DNA of 12,004 nucleotides, taken from CAYQQR01 sp964420035 (lineage in GTDB: Bacteria > Bacteroidota > Bacteroidia > Bacteroidales > SM23-62). Made by a program: the position numbers and the translations under genes. The stretch is taken from the NCBI GenBank assembly GCA_964420035.1, contig CAYQQR010000069.1, positions 1 to 12,004 on the forward strand, given 5' to 3'. Of this stretch, positions 1-7,298 are shown one piece after another (position 1 is the first letter of the stretch; the number at the start of each line of letters is the position of its first letter). The notes under the pieces are model-generated. The model ran no database searches. It saw only the letters and a program-made list of their open reading frames with translations, and was not told the DNA's origin.

Positions 1-35
1 ACTAACAATTGATTATATTTATACCGAAATCATAA

Positions 36-49
36 CCCGGAAACTCGGG
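36..49 (-). terminator. weak hairpin after the SiaC-like gene
   Basis: CCCG and CGGG arms surround a 6-base loop immediately downstream of the stop codon of the minus-strand SiaC-like gene. The stem is only four base pairs and the following bases on the minus strand (TTATGATTT) are only moderately T-rich. This is a possible but weak terminator. The remaining bases 1-35 are AT-rich and show no gene. Confidence 0.2.
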
Positions 50-451
50 CTAGGAGGGATTTGTCTTGAAAGAAAAGGGAATCTCTGAAAGATTGGCAAA
101 TTCCTTGCCGGAGTCTTCAATTACAGCATCACCTTCTTCACTGCACCACACCACCTCGGCTTCATAGCCCGTTTCCGTGATCTCTTCGAACTTATGGATC
201 ATATCCATGATCATCCGTGCAGAACCTGAATTGAAGTAATGCAGGTCGAATATAAATTTCATTTTACCCCTTGGTTTGAACTGGCTTTTGTCAAGGCAGT
301 CCCTGAACTCATTTAACCAATCGAAAATGGGCGTGTAAAATTCATGTATATTCTCGGGAAGGGATACCCCCTTGAAAAGAAATTCATTCTTTTGGGGATC
401 CAATATGACGTGGGGGGTAAACTGAGTAGCTTCTACTTCAAACTTTTCCAT
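50..451 (-). CDS. SiaC-like regulatory phosphoprotein (DUF1987 family)
   Basis: A 133-residue soluble protein of the SiaC/DUF1987 family, with no signal peptide or membrane segment. Family features visible are an N-terminal strand region ending in FKGVSLPEN (residues 26-34), a central FDLHYFNSGSARMI stretch (68-81) and a C-terminal VVWCSEEGDAVIEDSG segment (100-115). In Pseudomonas aeruginosa SiaC, Thr68 is phosphorylated by SiaB and dephosphorylated by SiaA, and the unphosphorylated form activates the diguanylate cyclase SiaD. The serines at 75 and 77 here are the likely counterparts of the switch site, by inference from motif position. No SiaA, SiaB or SiaD lies in the window. The gene follows guaA on the same strand after a 105-bp gap containing an inverted repeat and its own -7-like motif, so it may be transcribed separately. 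Length is normal for the family. The target in this organism is unknown. Confidence 0.85.
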   Translation of the reverse strand: MEKFEVEATQFTPHVILDPQKNEFLFKGVSLPENIHEFYTPIFDWLNEFRDCLDKSQFKPRGKMKFIFDLHYFNSGSARMIMDMIHKFEEITETGYEAEVVWCSEEGDAVIEDSGKEFANLSEIPFSFKTNPS

Positions 452-472
452 AAGAATAAATTATAATATCAT

Positions 473-480
473 CAAATATA
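473..480 (-). promoter_or_regulatory. Bacteroidota -7 motif for the SiaC-like gene
   Basis: The minus strand reads TATATTTG, a perfect match to the Bacteroidota -7 consensus TAnnTTTG, 21 bases upstream of the ATG at 451. No TTG at the expected -33 spacing is visible. The upstream region is occupied by the heptad inverted repeat. Position and exact match make it plausible; expression data would be needed to confirm. Confidence 0.45.
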
Positions 481-483
481 CGA

Positions 484-557
484 ATCAGTTCCGAGTTCCT
501 GGTTAATAGAATTACCCTAAACAACCTGGAACCTGGAACCCGGAACCTGGAACTGAT
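484..557. repeat. inverted repeat of 7-bp units between guaA and the SiaC-like gene
   Basis: The left arm (484-504) reads ATCAGTT followed by two CCnnGTT heptads. The right arm (523-557) carries four tandem GGAACC-type heptads ending in GGAACTGAT. Left arm and reverse complement of the right arm agree at 18 of 21 positions, and the right arm has two extra heptads. It begins exactly at the guaA stop codon, so a guaA transcript would carry it as a large 3' hairpin. It may act as a terminator or RNA-stabilising structure, or be a REP-like repeat. The same unit recurs at 2118-2197. Confidence 0.75.
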
Positions 558-2086
558 CATTCCCACTCTATGGTTGCGGGAGGTTTGGAACTGATATCGT
601 AAACCACCCTGTTGATCCCTTTGATCCTGTTGATGATCTCATTGGATACCCGGCTCAGGAACTCTTCCGGCAACCGGGCCCAGTCGGCCGTCATCCCATC
701 GGTTGAAGTTACGGCACGCAACGCGACCACCTCTTCATAGCTCCGCTCATCACCCATAACCCCTACCGACCGGACCGGCAAAAGAACAACCGCTGCCTGC
801 CAAACCTTATCGTACAGGTCAAATTTTCTCAGGTTATTCACATAGATGGCATCGGCTTCCTGCAATATGGCCACCCTTTCGGCAGTGACTTCTCCAATGA
901 TCCTTATTGACAAGCCGGGACCGGGAAAAGGATGCCGCCCCAGTATACGAGGATCAAGTCCCAGCTCCTTGCCGACCTTCCTGACCTCATCTTTGAACAA
1001 CAAGCGCAGGGGTTCAACAACCTTCAGGTTCATAAGCCCGGGCAACCCACCCACGTTATGGTGGGACTTAATGGTGGCCGAGGGTCCATTCACCGATAGC
1101 GATTCTATGACATCAGGGTAGATGGTTCCCTGAGCCAGCCATTGTATATCCTTAAGCTTAAGCGCCTCGGCTTCAAATACCTCAATAAAACACCGGCCCA
1201 CGGTCTTTCTTTTAGTTTCCGGGTCGGCAATTCCTTTCAGGGCATCCAGAAAATGATCCCGGGCCTCCACCCCTGCTATATTCAGTCCCATGTGCTGGTA
1301 TGAATCCATCACCAGGGAGAATTCATTTTTACGAAGCAAGCCGTTGTCCACAAATATGCAGGTCAGGTTTTTTCCGATGGCCTGGTGTAACAAGAGGGCT
1401 GCCACAGATGAATCCACACCACCCGATAATCCCAAAACCACCTTGTCTTCTCCCAGCTTCTCCTTTAACTCTGCAATAGTGGTCTCAGCGAAATTATGGG
1501 CGGTCCAGTTCCGGGAGAGCCCACATACGTCCACCAGGAAATTACGCAGGATCTTTCTCCCTTCTGTGGTATGATACACTTCGGGATGGAACTGCAGTCC
1601 ATAGCTGTCCTCCCCTTCTATTCGAAAAGCGCCGACCTTGATGTCGCGGGTACTTGCAATAATACGAAAATCTTCAGGCAGTGAGATAATAGTATCCCCA
1701 TGCGACATCCATACCTGGGTGCCCTGATGTATGCCGTGCAGTAACTTATTGTCGCTAATTGAACTCAGGTTCGCCCTGCCATATTCCCGTGATGCGGATG
1801 GAGCGACTTCACCGCCATGACTTTGAGCCAGGTACTGTGCACCGTAACAAATACCCAGCATGGGAAAATGTCCTTTGATGGGATTCAAATCCGGTACCGG
1901 GGCTTTGGAGTCGCGAACTGAAAAAGGAGAACCCGAAAGAATCACCCCTTTTACGGTTTCATCCGGGGGCGGATAAGCATTGAAGGGATGGATCTCACAA
2001 TATACGTTCAGTTCGCGAACCCGTCTGGCTATAAGTTGGGTATACTGCGACCCGAAGTCGAGGATATAGATCTTTTCGGTAATCAT
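557..2086 (-). CDS. guaA: GMP synthase (glutamine-hydrolysing)
   Basis: Converts XMP, ATP and glutamine to GMP, the last step of guanine nucleotide synthesis, in the cytoplasm. The protein has 509 residues, the normal length. The N-terminal class I glutamine amidotransferase domain (about 1-190) shows the nucleophile Cys80 in GICYGAQ and the His167/Glu169 pair in QFHPEV. The ATP-pyrophosphatase domain begins with the P-loop SGGVDSS (221-227). YPDVIES and the SHHNVGGLP segment are the usual synthetase signatures. The C-terminal dimerisation domain ends in KPPATIEWE, a near-invariant GuaA ending. No catalytic residue appears to be missing. The start at 2086 gives the typical KIYILDFGSQ opening. 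It is flanked on both sides by heptad inverted repeats. A near-consensus -7 motif (TATTTTCG on the minus strand, 2102-2109) lies just upstream, so it may have its own promoter. Confidence 0.97.
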   Translation of the reverse strand: MITEKIYILDFGSQYTQLIARRVRELNVYCEIHPFNAYPPPDETVKGVILSGSPFSVRDSKAPVPDLNPIKGHFPMLGICYGAQYLAQSHGGEVAPSASREYGRANLSSISDNKLLHGIHQGTQVWMSHGDTIISLPEDFRIIASTRDIKVGAFRIEGEDSYGLQFHPEVYHTTEGRKILRNFLVDVCGLSRNWTAHNFAETTIAELKEKLGEDKVVLGLSGGVDSSVAALLLHQAIGKNLTCIFVDNGLLRKNEFSLVMDSYQHMGLNIAGVEARDHFLDALKGIADPETKRKTVGRCFIEVFEAEALKLKDIQWLAQGTIYPDVIESLSVNGPSATIKSHHNVGGLPGLMNLKVVEPLRLLFKDEVRKVGKELGLDPRILGRHPFPGPGLSIRIIGEVTAERVAILQEADAIYVNNLRKFDLYDKVWQAAVVLLPVRSVGVMGDERSYEEVVALRAVTSTDGMTADWARLPEEFLSRVSNEIINRIKGINRVVYDISSKPPATIEWE

Positions 2087-2101
2087 TTAATGATCGATCC
2101 G

Positions 2102-2109
2102 CGAAAATA
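2102..2109 (-). promoter_or_regulatory. possible -7 motif for guaA
   Basis: The minus strand reads TATTTTCG, one mismatch from TAnnTTTG, 15 bases before the guaA start codon. That would give a very short leader. No -33 element is recognisable. Weak support. Confidence 0.2.
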
Positions 2110-2117
2110 AGAAAAAT

Positions 2118-2197
2118 GTTCCTGGTTCCATGTTCCAGGTTCCAAGTTATAGTTTCGCCTGCCAGGAACTTGGAACCGGGAACTCGGAACCTGAAAC
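2118..2197. repeat. inverted repeat of 7-bp units between rnz and guaA
   Basis: Two 31-base arms (2118-2148 and 2167-2197) pair at 26 of 31 positions around an 18-base loop. Each arm consists of GGTTCC-type heptads, the same unit as the repeat at 484-557. On the minus strand it starts five bases after the rnz stop codon and ends just before guaA, so it would fold as a long hairpin at the 3' end of the rnz message. It could terminate or insulate transcription, but there is no clean T-tract. Confidence 0.8.
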
Positions 2198-2201
2198 TGC
2201 T

Positions 2202-3131
2202 TCATTCCTCTCTTTCCTGTTCCACCTCAAACACCGCCCCATCCTCGGCAGCATAACTTTCCGGGAAGATCTTACGGGCTTCCTGAACCATGAATCCAAC
2301 GTCTTTGTACCGGTTTGAGAAATGTCCCATGACAAGCTTTTTTACACCGGCCAGGCATGCCAATTCGGCAGCCTCACCCGAGGTGGAATGGAGCGTGCTA
2401 TGAGCCACTTCAACATCATCGTTACAAAAAGTAGCCTCATGATATAAAAGATCTACATTTTCAAGTTGATCGGCCAGAGAAAAATCCACTGCCGTATCGG
2501 AACAGTAAGCATAGGATCTTTGCCCGTAGGGTGGCAGGGTAATCTCTTCGTTCGGTATTTTTTTACCCTCCCGGGTGATCAGGTCCTTTCCCTGCTTGAT
2601 ACCCGGAATATCTTTCAGTGGAATGCGGTATTCAGCCAATGCCGATTTTTTTATATTTCGTTCATAGGGCTTTTCCCGAAAAAGGAACCCACAGGTGGGT
2701 ATCCTGTGCTTCAGGGGAATGGTGGTAACGGTGATGCGGTCGTCCTCAAAAATTTTTGCCGGCCGGCGGGCCCCAATTGTATGAAACTTGATTTCAAAGG
2801 AAAGATCCCTGTTGAAATATTTCAGATGATCCATCAACATATCATGCAGTTCCGCGCAGCCATATATATGAAGGTCGCTTTTCCGGTCCAGCAAGGCAAA
2901 GGTGGAAATGATGCCGAAAAGACCGAATACGTGGTCCCCGTGTATATGACTTATGAAAATGTGGTTGATCTTGCCAAAACGCACACTGTAGCGCCGAAGC
3001 TGAAGCTGGGTGCCTTCGCCGCAATCAATTAAAAAAAACCGCTCATTTGCGTTAAGCACATGAGCGGTAGGATTTCTTCTAGTGGTGGGCAGTGCTGCAC
3101 TGCTGCCCAGTATAGTTAATGAAAAAGACAC
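2202..3131 (-). CDS. rnz: ribonuclease Z (tRNA 3'-end processing)
   Basis: A zinc-dependent metallo-beta-lactamase-fold endonuclease that cuts the 3' trailer from tRNA precursors. It has 309 residues, the normal short-form (RNase Z(S)) length. The metal ligands are visible: HIHGDH (62-67), His142 in LKHRIPTCG, Asp212 in YCSDT and His270 in MGHFSNRY. The N-terminal LTILGSSAALPT and the DLLYHEATF segment (227-235) are also family signatures. The long insertion around 150-200 corresponds to the substrate-binding arm. The gene lies 19 bp downstream of the STAS gene on the same strand and is probably in the rpsA-STAS-rnz transcript. The nearby heptad repeat forms its 3' flank. Confidence 0.95.
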   Translation of the reverse strand: MSFSLTILGSSAALPTTRRNPTAHVLNANERFFLIDCGEGTQLQLRRYSVRFGKINHIFISHIHGDHVFGLFGIISTFALLDRKSDLHIYGCAELHDMLMDHLKYFNRDLSFEIKFHTIGARRPAKIFEDDRITVTTIPLKHRIPTCGFLFREKPYERNIKKSALAEYRIPLKDIPGIKQGKDLITREGKKIPNEEITLPPYGQRSYAYCSDTAVDFSLADQLENVDLLYHEATFCNDDVEVAHSTLHSTSGEAAELACLAGVKKLVMGHFSNRYKDVGFMVQEARKIFPESYAAEDGAVFEVEQEREE

Positions 3132-3150
3132 ATTTTAATTTTTGGAATGA

Positions 3151-3501
3151 TCAAGTTCCGGCATTTTGGATCAGTTTTTCTGCCTCCTCAACCGTATTGG
3201 TTATGTTCAATACCGTGTCCAACTGTGAAATTGTGATCAAACGTTCTACGGCATCGTTCAAGCCGGTAAGGACAAAGGTCCCGCTGGCGTTTTTGCATAA
3301 CCGGTTCGCGACCAAAATGGCACTCAATCCAGATGAATCGCAATATCTCACATTGGCCAGATCAAGTATGATGTTCTTTTCGCCATTGCCGGATATCAAT
3401 ACCAACTCTGATTTTAAAGTAGGGGCAATGTGCGTATCCAGCTTTTCTTCCTGAACCTGGATAAGCGTAAGATTTTCCTGCTTATCAATATTGAATTCCA
3501 T
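3151..3501 (-). CDS. STAS-domain anti-anti-sigma-like protein
   Basis: A 116-residue protein made of a single STAS domain, the fold of SpoIIAA and RsbV. Such proteins bind anti-sigma or kinase partners when unphosphorylated and release them when phosphorylated on a conserved serine. The typical core is present: NIILDLANVRYCDSSGLSAI (residues 43-62), with Ser56/Ser57 in the DSSG motif as the phosphorylation candidates. There is no membrane segment, so it is not the C-terminal domain of a sulfate transporter. It sits 24 bp after rpsA and 19 bp before rnz on the same strand, which suggests co-transcription with translation and RNA-processing genes. No sigma factor, HATPase kinase or PP2C phosphatase is in the window, so the partner is unknown. 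Confidence 0.88.
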   Translation of the reverse strand: MEFNIDKQENLTLIQVQEEKLDTHIAPTLKSELVLISGNGEKNIILDLANVRYCDSSGLSAILVANRLCKNASGTFVLTGLNDAVERLITISQLDTVLNITNTVEEAEKLIQNAGT

Positions 3502-3525
3502 GATATTGAGTTTAGAGATTCGGGT

Positions 3526-5781
3526 TTACTTTTTACCGGAGTCCTTCTTCTTATCGTCCTTGTTTTCCATCTCCTCCTTCAGGGCTGCCAATTCGGAAAT
3601 ATCACCTAAAGTGGTTTTCTCCAGGTTGCTCTTCAGCTTTCTGGCGGTTTTCCTTGCATCTTCCGATCCGGCCTTCCTGGTACTGGTCCCTTTTCCTTTC
3701 TTGCCTGCCTCAAATACCCTGGTATGGGAAACCACGATTCTCTTTGCTGATTTCGCAAACTCAAGGACTATGAAGTCAAGCTTCTCATCCACCCTGGCCA
3801 TACTTCCGTCTTCCTTTACCAGGTGCTTCCTGGAAGCTATCCCCTCAATGCCATAAGGCAGGGCCACTTTGGCACCTTTATCCGTTATTTCAACGATCGT
3901 ACCTTCATGCACAGAATCAGGCGTGAAAACCGTTTCGAACACATCCCATGGATTCTCTTCAAGTTGCTTGTGCCCCAGGCTCAGCCGCCTGTTTTCCTTA
4001 TCTATCTCCAGCACAACCACCTCAATATCATCTCCCACATTGGTAAACTCCGAAGGATGTTTAACTTTTTTGGTCCATGAGAGATCCGAAATATGAATCA
4101 GGCCGTCAACGCCCTCTTCTATTTCAACAAACACTCCGAAGCTAGTAAAGTTACGAACTTTTGCCTTATGTTTACTACCGAGGCTGTATTTTTCTTCAAT
4201 ATTTTCCCATGGATCCGGAGTCAGTTGTTTCATGCCCAGGGACATTTTCCGTTCTTCCCTGTCAAGGGTTAAAATGACGGCTTCTACTTCATCTCCGACG
4301 TTAAGAAATTCCTGTGCACTGCGAAGGTGCTGTGACCAGGACATTTCTGAAACATGGATGAGTCCCTCCACGCCCGGGGCAATCTCAACGAAGGCACCAT
4401 AGTCAGCCATCACAACTACCTTCCCTTTGACCTTGTCACCCGGCTTGAGGTTTTCATCCAGGGAATCCCAGGGATGGGGTGTTAACTGTTTCAGGCCAAG
4501 TGCAATCCGCTTTTTGTCATCGTCAAAATCAAGTATGACCACATTCAGCTTTTGATCGAGTTCAACGATTTCTTCGGGATGATTCACACGACCCCAGGAA
4601 AGGTCGGTGATGTGAATCAAACCATCTACACCGCCCAGGTCTATAAATACCCCGTAGGAAGTAATGTTCTTGACCGTTCCTTCCAGGACCTGACCCTTCT
4701 CGAGCTTTGCAATGATCTCTTTCTTCTGCTGTTCCAGCTCTTCCTCAATAAGCGCTTTATGCGAAACGACTACGTTCTTGTATTCGTGGTTGATCTTGAC
4801 CACCTTGAATTCCATGGTTTTGTCCACGTAAGCATCATAGTCACGAATGGGTTTCACATCAATCTGGGATCCGGGCAGAAAGGCCTCAATACCGAATACG
4901 TCGACTATCATACCCCCCTTGGTCCTGCACTTGATATAACCCTTGATAACCTCGTCGTTGTCCATGGCCTGGTTGATACGATCCCATGAGCGCATGGTCC
5001 GTGCTTTCTTATGTGAGAGTACCAACTGTCCCTTTTTATCTTCCTGGCTCTCAACATATACTTCAACGGTATCCCCGGGTTTCAGTTCCGGATTATACCT
5101 GAATTCGTTCAGGCTGACGACTCCCTCGGATTTGTAGCCGATGTTGATAACCACCTCGCGCTTGCTCATCGAGATAACCGTACCTTCAACGACTTCTCCT
5201 TCGGCGATGGTGGCCAGGGTCTCATCATACATTTTTTCAAATTCAGCCTGCTTTTCCTGACTGTATGTACTGGATTCCTTTTCAAATTCATCCCAGTTGA
5301 AGTCCTCTCCGGAGTCAGCACTATCTTTATCCTTTGCCTTAACTTCCGGCGTTTCTTCTTCTGTTGCTGTTGCAGCCGCTGCCCCCTTGTCTTTCTTTTC
5401 CTCTTCTGCCGCTGCCTCCTTCTTGTCCTTCGAAGCCTCGGCGGATGAGGGTTCACTCTCTTCCTTCACTTCTGTTTTTTCACTCTTGGGCTCTTCCGCT
5501 TCTTCCTTCTCCGGCTTTTCATGTTTTTTGCTCTTCGGCTTTTCTTTGTCCTCTGAAGCCCTGGCGTAGGAGGACGGCTCTTCAGCTCTTTCACTCTTCT
5601 GCTCTTTAGCTTGTTCGCTCTTGGGCTCTTCCGCTTCTTCCTTACTGCCACTGTCTACTGCCCCTGCCTCCTGTTCTTTCTCCGCCTTCTCGGCAGAAAC
5701 ATTTTTTTCATTTTCCTGTTTCACAACATTTTCAGGATGTTCTTCCTGAGTCTCCAGATTTTGCTTTTCTTTTTCTGTCAT
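3526..5781 (-). CDS. rpsA: 30S ribosomal protein S1 with long charged N-terminal extension
   Basis: S1 binds mRNA on the small ribosomal subunit and helps initiation, which matters in Bacteroidota because Shine-Dalgarno sequences are scarce. The protein has 751 residues. Six S1 RNA-binding repeats can be seen at about 195-257, 275-342, 362-431, 447-518, 534-605 and 621-687. Repeats 3 to 5 carry the canonical YGVFIDLGGVDGLIHITDLSW-like core and end in LGxKQL. The linker FNWDEFEKE (161-169) is the usual Bacteroidota start of the conserved part. Residues 1 to about 158 are a disordered Glu/Lys/Ala/Ser extension, longer than I would expect for the phylum. It contains an imperfect 45-codon tandem duplication and two related palindromes encoding PSSYARASEDK and PSSAEASKDK. 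The C-terminal tail (about 690-751) is Lys-rich. The frame is open throughout, so this looks like a functional gene. STAS and rnz follow closely. Confidence 0.95.
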   Translation of the reverse strand: MTEKEKQNLETQEEHPENVVKQENEKNVSAEKAEKEQEAGAVDSGSKEEAEEPKSEQAKEQKSERAEEPSSYARASEDKEKPKSKKHEKPEKEEAEEPKSEKTEVKEESEPSSAEASKDKKEAAAEEEKKDKGAAAATATEEETPEVKAKDKDSADSGEDFNWDEFEKESSTYSQEKQAEFEKMYDETLATIAEGEVVEGTVISMSKREVVINIGYKSEGVVSLNEFRYNPELKPGDTVEVYVESQEDKKGQLVLSHKKARTMRSWDRINQAMDNDEVIKGYIKCRTKGGMIVDVFGIEAFLPGSQIDVKPIRDYDAYVDKTMEFKVVKINHEYKNVVVSHKALIEEELEQQKKEIIAKLEKGQVLEGTVKNITSYGVFIDLGGVDGLIHITDLSWGRVNHPEEIVELDQKLNVVILDFDDDKKRIALGLKQLTPHPWDSLDENLKPGDKVKGKVVVMADYGAFVEIAPGVEGLIHVSEMSWSQHLRSAQEFLNVGDEVEAVILTLDREERKMSLGMKQLTPDPWENIEEKYSLGSKHKAKVRNFTSFGVFVEIEEGVDGLIHISDLSWTKKVKHPSEFTNVGDDIEVVVLEIDKENRRLSLGHKQLEENPWDVFETVFTPDSVHEGTIVEITDKGAKVALPYGIEGIASRKHLVKEDGSMARVDEKLDFIVLEFAKSAKRIVVSHTRVFEAGKKGKGTSTRKAGSEDARKTARKLKSNLEKTTLGDISELAALKEEMENKDDKKKDSGKK
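5426..5451. repeat. coding palindrome, copy B, in rpsA
   Basis: An imperfect palindrome centred on GCC-TC-GGC with CCT/AGG outer arms. It matches copy A (5549-5574) at 19 of 26 positions. On the coding strand it encodes most of PSSAEASKDK in the disordered extension of S1. It is more diverged than copy A. Confidence 0.5.
5483..5643 (-). repeat. imperfect 135-bp in-frame duplication in the rpsA extension
   Basis: A 26-base sequence at 5483-5508 is repeated exactly at 5618-5643, 135 bases (45 codons) apart. Both copies encode EEAEEPKSE (S1 residues 48-56 and 93-101). In each unit this peptide is followed by charged residues and then by a PSS-A-AS-DK peptide containing the palindrome. This indicates tandem duplication followed by divergence and a 12-base length change. 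Confidence 0.7.
5548..5575. repeat. coding palindrome, copy A, in rpsA
   Basis: A 28-base imperfect palindrome with perfect GTCCTC/GAGGAC outer arms and a GCC-CT-GGC core. On the coding strand it encodes the SSYARASED part of PSSYARASEDK, inside the disordered extension of S1. The arm symmetry exceeds what a repeated charged peptide would need, which suggests an inserted palindromic element and not simple low complexity. Confidence 0.55.
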
Positions 5782-5837
5782 TGAATAAAATCCTTAATAA
5801 TTAATAAGTTAAACATTATGTATTGATAAACGGACAG

Positions 5838-5845
5838 CAAAAATA
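5838..5845 (-). promoter_or_regulatory. -7 motif for rpsA
   Basis: The minus strand reads TATTTTTG, a full match to TAnnTTTG, 56 bases upstream of the rpsA ATG at 5781. The resulting leader of about 50 bases is AT-rich and lacks a Shine-Dalgarno sequence. No TTG at -33 spacing is seen. The 200-bp region 5782-5981 otherwise holds only the divergent ugd promoter and no gene. Confidence 0.45.
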
Positions 5846-5917
5846 TAACTTTCTTATGAAATGACCGAGGAATCATTCAATTAATATGAATTAAAGCTAC
5901 TTATCCAAAGTAAGTTA

Positions 5918-5925
5918 TACTTTTG
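5918..5925 (+). promoter_or_regulatory. -7 motif for the ugd-rfb operon
   Basis: TACTTTTG matches TAnnTTTG exactly, 56 bases before the ugd start codon. It faces away from the rpsA motif, giving a divergent arrangement with about 70 bp between the two -7 elements. No clear -33 TTG is visible at 17-23 bp spacing. Confidence 0.45.
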
Positions 5926-5981
5926 CATTGATCCATAGAAAAGTAATTTTGATCACCTGAAAACAAGACATTCCTTGTGAT

Positions 5982-7298
5982 ATGAATATTACAGTAGTTG
6001 GAACCGGATATGTAGGGCTGGTGACCGGAACCTGTTTTGCAGAGACCGGTGTCAGGGTCACCTGTATTGATGTCGATACCGGCAAGATAAACATGCTGCG
6101 CGAAGGCAGGGTCCCCATATATGAGCCGGGCCTTGAAGATATGCTCCTTAGAAATGTACAGAAAGACAGGCTGAAGTTTTCCGCGGAATTGAAGGATGGA
6201 CTGGTGGCTTGTGATGCTGTATTTATTGCAGTGGGCACCCCGCCCGATGAAGACGGAAGTGCTGATCTGAAGTATGTGCTGGCCGTAGCCCGGGATATTG
6301 GCAAATATATGAACGACTACCTGGTTGTGATCACTAAAAGTACGGTCCCTATCGGCACGTCGAACAAAGTAAAAGACACCATAAAACAAGAATTGGATGC
6401 CCGGGATTCAGACCTGGAATTTGATGTTGCCTCAAATCCCGAATTCCTGAAGGAGGGGAATGCCATCGACGACTTCCTGAAGCCCGACCGTATCGTTGTT
6501 GGCGTGGAATCAGAACGAGCAGAAAAGATTTTGCGAAGATTATACAAACCCTTTGTGCTCAACGGTCACCCGGTGCTTGCCATGAATATCGCCTCGGCCG
6601 AACTCACTAAGTATGCGGCTAATTCCATGCTGGCTACCCGTATAAGTTTTATGAACGAAATAGCAGGAGTCTGCGAGCTGGTGGGTGCCGACATCAACAT
6701 GGTACGCGAAGGCATCGGCAGCGATCCAAGGATTGGGAATAAATTTCTTTACGCCGGCGTCGGCTATGGCGGTTCCTGTTTTCCGAAAGATGTGAAAGCC
6801 CTGGTAAACACTTCAAAAGAACTGGGCTGCCCGCTCCGGATACTTGCGACAGTGGATGCGGTGAACAACCGGCAAAAAGAATTGCTCTTTGGCAAAATAA
6901 TGCGGCATTTCAACAATGATATCAAAAATAAAAACTTCGCTATCTGGGGACTGTCCTTTAAACCCAACACGGACGATATGCGCGAGGCACCTGCACTGAC
7001 CTTAATTGATCTTTTGTTGAAAGCCGGTGCCCTTATACAGGCCTACGACCCGGTGGCCATGGAGGAGGCGGAACGTCGACTGGGTCAGAAAATCAGTTTC
7101 GCAAAAGATACCTATGAAGCCCTTATCCAGGCAGATGCCCTCGTCGTGGTTACCGAATGGACAGAATTCAGGATACTGAATTATAAGATCATGGAAAGAT
7201 TGATGAGACAAAAGATTGTCTTCGACGGAAGGAACATTTACGAGCCCGCGGAAGTGAGGGAGAACGGGTTCTCGTATTATGGAATCGGCAGAATGTAG
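5982..7298 (+). CDS. ugd: UDP-glucose 6-dehydrogenase
   Basis: Oxidises UDP-glucose twice with NAD+ to UDP-glucuronate, the substrate of the next gene product. The protein has 438 residues, the usual length. The N-terminal Rossmann domain starts with GTGYVGLVTG (7-16), followed by TKSTVPIGT (118-126) and NPEFLKEG (152-159). The catalytic cysteine is Cys266 in GYGGSCFPKD. The C-terminal UDP-binding domain contains FAIWGLSFKPNTDDMREAP. The start is chosen because the nucleotide-binding strand begins at residue 2 (MNITVVG). It is the first gene of the plus-strand operon, reads from the divergent promoter region, and is separated from UXS by a 114-bp gap of short repeats. Also annotated as tuaD or rkpK in other species. 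Confidence 0.96.
   Translation: MNITVVGTGYVGLVTGTCFAETGVRVTCIDVDTGKINMLREGRVPIYEPGLEDMLLRNVQKDRLKFSAELKDGLVACDAVFIAVGTPPDEDGSADLKYVLAVARDIGKYMNDYLVVITKSTVPIGTSNKVKDTIKQELDARDSDLEFDVASNPEFLKEGNAIDDFLKPDRIVVGVESERAEKILRRLYKPFVLNGHPVLAMNIASAELTKYAANSMLATRISFMNEIAGVCELVGADINMVREGIGSDPRIGNKFLYAGVGYGGSCFPKDVKALVNTSKELGCPLRILATVDAVNNRQKELLFGKIMRHFNNDIKNKNFAIWGLSFKPNTDDMREAPALTLIDLLLKAGALIQAYDPVAMEEAERRLGQKISFAKDTYEALIQADALVVVTEWTEFRILNYKIMERLMRQKIVFDGRNIYEPAEVRENGFSYYGIGRM

Noticed and set aside
2466..3032. 188-residue open frame on the plus strand
   Set aside because: It lies fully antisense to rnz, which has all metal-binding motifs. The plus-strand product matches no family I recognise.
3151..3501. 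STAS domain as a fragment of a SulP transporter
   Set aside because: There are no membrane segments upstream. It has its own start and a complete DSSG-type STAS core.
5297..5569. Ser/Ala/Phe-rich plus-strand frames opposite the rpsA extension
   Set aside because: They are mirror products of the Glu/Lys-rich codons on the other strand and have no independent support.
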